Assembly: GCA_900551195.1 (NCBI GenBank)
Contig: URVD01000069.1
Location: 1 to 8,527 of the forward strand
Length of the DNA stretch: 8,527 bases
Origin: an uncultured Collinsella sp.
GTDB taxonomy: Bacteria > Actinomycetota > Coriobacteriia > Coriobacteriales > Coriobacteriaceae
Reading direction: 5' to 3'
The notes beneath the pieces are model-generated. The model had not been told where the DNA came from, made no database searches, and saw only the letters and a program-made list of their open reading frames with translations. The translations under genes were made by a program, and so were the position numbers. Below, in pieces: positions 6,588 through 8,527 of this stretch (position 1 is its first letter; every line of letters starts with the position of its first letter).

Positions 6588-7883
6588 ATGGCATCAGCTC
6601 TGTCCGATTTTCAACCGCAACCAGCGCCCCAGGCCACCGCGGCGGCGCAGGCCGCTATCGGTGACGGTCTTGTCGCAGAAGCTCAGGCTTTTGCAGACGA
6701 GCTCGCTGCGTGGCGACACGATTTACACCAGGTGCCCGAGCTGGGTAATAGCCTCCCACAGACCTCTGCGTATATTCAAGCGCGCCTGACCGAGATGGAA
6801 ATCCCATTTGCCACGCTCGTCGATGGTTCCTGTGTCGTGGGCCTTGTCGGCGCCGGTGCCGCCGCGGCCCAGGGCAATGGCGTCTGCACGGACGAACAGG
6901 CCGGTACGGTCATCATGCTCCGTGGCGACATGGATGCCCTGCCCGTTGCCGAAGAGTCAGGCGAGCCTTTCGCCTCTACGAACGGCTGCATGCACGCATG
7001 TGGACACGATATGCACGCGACGGCGTTGCTTGGAGCGGCGCGCCTGCTCAAGGCCCGCGAGTCTGCGCTTGTCGACGCCAACGCCACGGTTAAGTTGCTG
7101 TTCCAGCCGGGCGAGGAGACCTTTGAGGGAGCACGCGCTGCCATCGCCGACGGCTTGCTCGAGAACCCGCGCCCTCAGGCGGCCTTTGCCATGCATGTCA
7201 ACAGCCAGTCGCCGCTTGGCCTGGTGCTCTACGGCAGCCCGGCGCTCTCGGGTGTGTACGGTTTCCGCATCACGCTCCAGGGCAAGGGCGGCCACGGTTC
7301 CAGCCCCGAGATCTGCATCGACCCCATCACGGCCGGCGTCCACGTGCACCTGGCGCTCCAGGAGCTTATCTCCCGCGAGGTGCCGGCGGCCAAGGAAGTC
7401 GCACTTACCGTTGGTAAGTTCGCCGGCGGCTTGGCGGCCAACGTCATCCCCGACACCTGCGTGCTCGAGGGAACGCTGCGCGGCTTTGATGTTGAGCTCA
7501 TGGCTCACCTAAAGACCCGCATCGCGGAGGTCGTTAACGGCGTTGCTACGACCTATCGTACGCCGGCGACCATCGAGACGCTTTCGGATGTTCCGCCGCT
7601 TGTACTCGACAGCGATATGACTCAGGCGTCGCTTGGCTACGTGGGCGCAGTGCTGCCCAAGACGGCTTTCTTGCCGCTTTTCCATGCCATGGCGAGTGAG
7701 GACTTCGCGCTTATCTCGAGCAAGATCCCAAGTGCGTACTTTACCGTGGGCGCGGCCGTAACCGACACGGACGAACACTTTGCCCAGCACCATCCCAAGG
7801 CACGTTTTAACGATGCCGAGCTGCCGCTCGGTGCCGCGGCCTATACCGCCGTCGCTTTGGGCTATATCGCCGACCACCGGTAG
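6588..7883 (+). CDS. M20-family metallo-amidohydrolase
   Basis: This is a 431-aa zinc- or manganese-type hydrolase of peptidase family M20, in the amidohydrolase branch that includes hippurate hydrolase, N-acyl amino acid deacylases and plant IAA-amino acid hydrolases. Such enzymes cleave an amide bond to free an amino acid from an acyl group. Visible motifs are WRHDLHQVPELG (42-53), GDMDALP (113-119), MHACGHDMH (135-143), QPGEE (173-177), MHVN (202-205) and ASEDF (369-373). By family comparison the metal ligands are Cys138, His140, Glu177, His203 and His401 or His402 (QHHPKARF). The smaller dimerisation domain spans about 215-330 and has GKGGHGSSP around His236. The Ala/Gln-rich first 40 residues and an Ala/Gly-rich loop at about 89-106 add to the usual length. 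There is no signal peptide, so the enzyme is probably cytoplasmic. A transporter remnant follows 122 nt downstream. All key residues are present; the substrate is not identifiable. Confidence 0.95.
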   Translation: MASALSDFQPQPAPQATAAAQAAIGDGLVAEAQAFADELAAWRHDLHQVPELGNSLPQTSAYIQARLTEMEIPFATLVDGSCVVGLVGAGAAAAQGNGVCTDEQAGTVIMLRGDMDALPVAEESGEPFASTNGCMHACGHDMHATALLGAARLLKARESALVDANATVKLLFQPGEETFEGARAAIADGLLENPRPQAAFAMHVNSQSPLGLVLYGSPALSGVYGFRITLQGKGGHGSSPEICIDPITAGVHVHLALQELISREVPAAKEVALTVGKFAGGLAANVIPDTCVLEGTLRGFDVELMAHLKTRIAEVVNGVATTYRTPATIETLSDVPPLVLDSDMTQASLGYVGAVLPKTAFLPLFHAMASEDFALISSKIPSAYFTVGAAVTDTDEHFAQHHPKARFNDAELPLGAAAYTAVALGYIADHR

Positions 7884-7892
7884 CACCCAACC

Positions 7893-7950
7893 TTGCCTTT
7901 CAAGCCTGCGGGCATGGCCGTAAGGCCTATGCCCTTGTCTTTCAAGGCAA
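7893..7950 (+). other. Structured intergenic element, possible RNA fold
   Basis: The core hairpin pairs GGGCAT (7910-7915) with ATGCCC (7929-7934) and GGCC (7916-7919) with GGCC (7924-7927). There is one bulged T at 7928 and the loop is GTAA, a GNRA-type tetraloop. Outside it, CAA (7901-7903) can pair with TTG (7935-7937), and TTGCCTT (7893-7899) pairs with AAGGCAA (7944-7950), so the whole stretch can fold into a long interrupted stem. It starts 10 nt after the amidohydrolase stop. There is no terminal T-run, so it is not a standard terminator. It could stabilise the upstream mRNA, act as a leader for the next gene, or be a dispersed repeat. I do not recognise a known riboswitch class. Confidence 0.5.
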
Positions 7951-7993
7951 TCTTGGGCACTACCGGCGCCCGGCGCAGGCTATTCGTTTGTCT

Positions 7994-8001
7994 AAAAGGA
8001 G
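7994..8001 (+). promoter_or_regulatory. Ribosome binding site of the MFS remnant
   Basis: AAAAGGAG ends 4 nt before ATG 8006 and selects that codon over the in-frame TTG at 7988. Its survival means the shortened reading frame could still be translated. Confidence 0.75.
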
Positions 8002-8005
8002 CAGT

Positions 8006-8455
8006 ATGCCCCAGCAGCGTAAGTTCTTCCCCGGCTGGCTCGTGGTGGCCTCCGGCTTCGTGATCATGGCCACGTGTTACACGATTTTCGTCAACTGCAT
8101 GAGCCTGTTCCAGCCGCTGATCGTCAGCAACCTGGGTATTTCCCTTGCGCAGTACAACGTCTCCAATGCCATCTCCACCGTGGTGAGTGTCGTGGGTTCG
8201 CTCGTTATCGGTCATGTTGCCGATAAGGTGAGTGGCCGCGTATTGGGCTCGCTTACCGTTATCGCTACCTCGGCGGTGCTTGCCGGCATGAGCTTTGTCG
8301 GTGAGCTGTGGCAGGTCTACGTGCTCTTTGCCGTCTCGGGCTCCTTTGCGAGCACCTGGATCGTGTGCTTGGCGTGCTCCGTGGTCATGCTCGTGTTCCT
8401 GCTGGTATCCGAGCCCATCGCCGCCAAGCTGCGCGCGAGCGTGGCGGGGGAGTAG
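8006..8455 (+). pseudogene. MFS transporter remnant, probable in-frame internal deletion
   Basis: The 149-aa product begins like an ordinary major facilitator superfamily permease. After FFPGWLVVASGFVIMATCYT there are helices at about 10-31 and 52-71, the motif-A-like loop GHVADKVSGRVLG (69-81), and helices at about 82-98 and 100-112. A normal family member has about 400-430 residues and twelve helices. Here the fourth helix is followed at once by STWIVCLACSVVMLVFLLV (116-134) and a short basic tail, which look like the last helix and C-terminus of such a protein. About eight helices therefore appear to be missing while the frame stays open, with the join near residues 111-117 (about 8336-8356). 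A five-helix product should not transport. Sequence up to the join shows no stop or frameshift. Alternatives are an assembly collapse or a naturally short MFS-like protein. It follows the amidohydrolase and may once have imported its substrate. Confidence 0.7.
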
Positions 8456-8527
8456 GCGTCCGTCGCTCTTTTCTGTTCGTCCCGTTCTGTCCGTGGCCGC
8501 CTTGGAAGCCGAATGGATGCTCGTACC
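8456..8527. other. 3' edge, no feature recognised
   Basis: The 72 nt after the MFS remnant contain no convincing hairpin, T-run or start of a new gene. The transcript end and the next gene lie outside the window. Confidence 0.5.

Noticed and set aside
6118..6789. 223-codon plus-strand frame overlapping the EamA transporter and amidohydrolase genes
   Set aside because: It runs through the intrinsic terminator and overlaps two well-supported genes. The product is Arg/Pro-rich, typical of an out-of-frame translation.

Overview
The window looks like chromosomal DNA from a moderately high-GC Gram-positive bacterium. The best guess is a gut actinobacterium of the class Coriobacteriia, close to Collinsella. 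The reasons are the codon bias towards G/C in third positions, strong AAGGAGG-type ribosome binding sites, an adjacent pair of YhgE/Pip membrane proteins, and the flavour of the transporter and amidohydrolase proteins. The taxonomic call rests on recognition rather than a search and is moderate at best. All five genes read on the plus strand. There is no rRNA, tRNA, CRISPR array, integrase or complete insertion sequence.

Layout. Positions 1-280 are non-coding. They hold a 19-bp-arm palindromic element (71-125) that resembles a REP/MITE-type dispersed repeat, a possible promoter with a GTAC-rich repeat over its start, and a dyad that covers the first plausible ATG. Next come two adjacent YhgE/Pip-family genes, 281-3097 (938 aa) and 3098-5287 (729 aa). 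The stop codon of the first directly abuts the start codon of the second, and a perfect Shine-Dalgarno sequence lies inside the end of the first. The first protein carries an additional region of about 200 residues with two more membrane helices.

Positions 5288-5488 hold a terminator-like GC hairpin overlapping a weak candidate promoter, followed by a ten-helix EamA/DMT-type transporter (5489-6472). A textbook intrinsic terminator (6485-6509) closes that unit. An M20-family metallo-amidohydrolase follows (6588-7883), with a dyad in front of it. A strongly structured 58-nt intergenic element (7893-7950) precedes the last gene (8006-8455). That gene encodes only 149 residues of a major facilitator superfamily transporter: the normal N-terminal four helices run straight into what looks like the last helix and tail, so it is probably an in-frame internal deletion remnant.

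How the genes work together. The YhgE/Pip pair is very likely one translationally coupled operon whose products sit together in the membrane with large extracytoplasmic coiled-coil domains. The M20 hydrolase and the MFS gene look like an uptake-and-hydrolysis pair for an acylated or conjugated amino acid, with the transporter half now degenerate. The DMT transporter appears to be an independent unit. Nothing here amounts to a clearly new multi-gene system. The items most worth checking are the MFS internal deletion, the structured element at 7893-7950, the palindrome at 71-125, and the extended YhgE protein.
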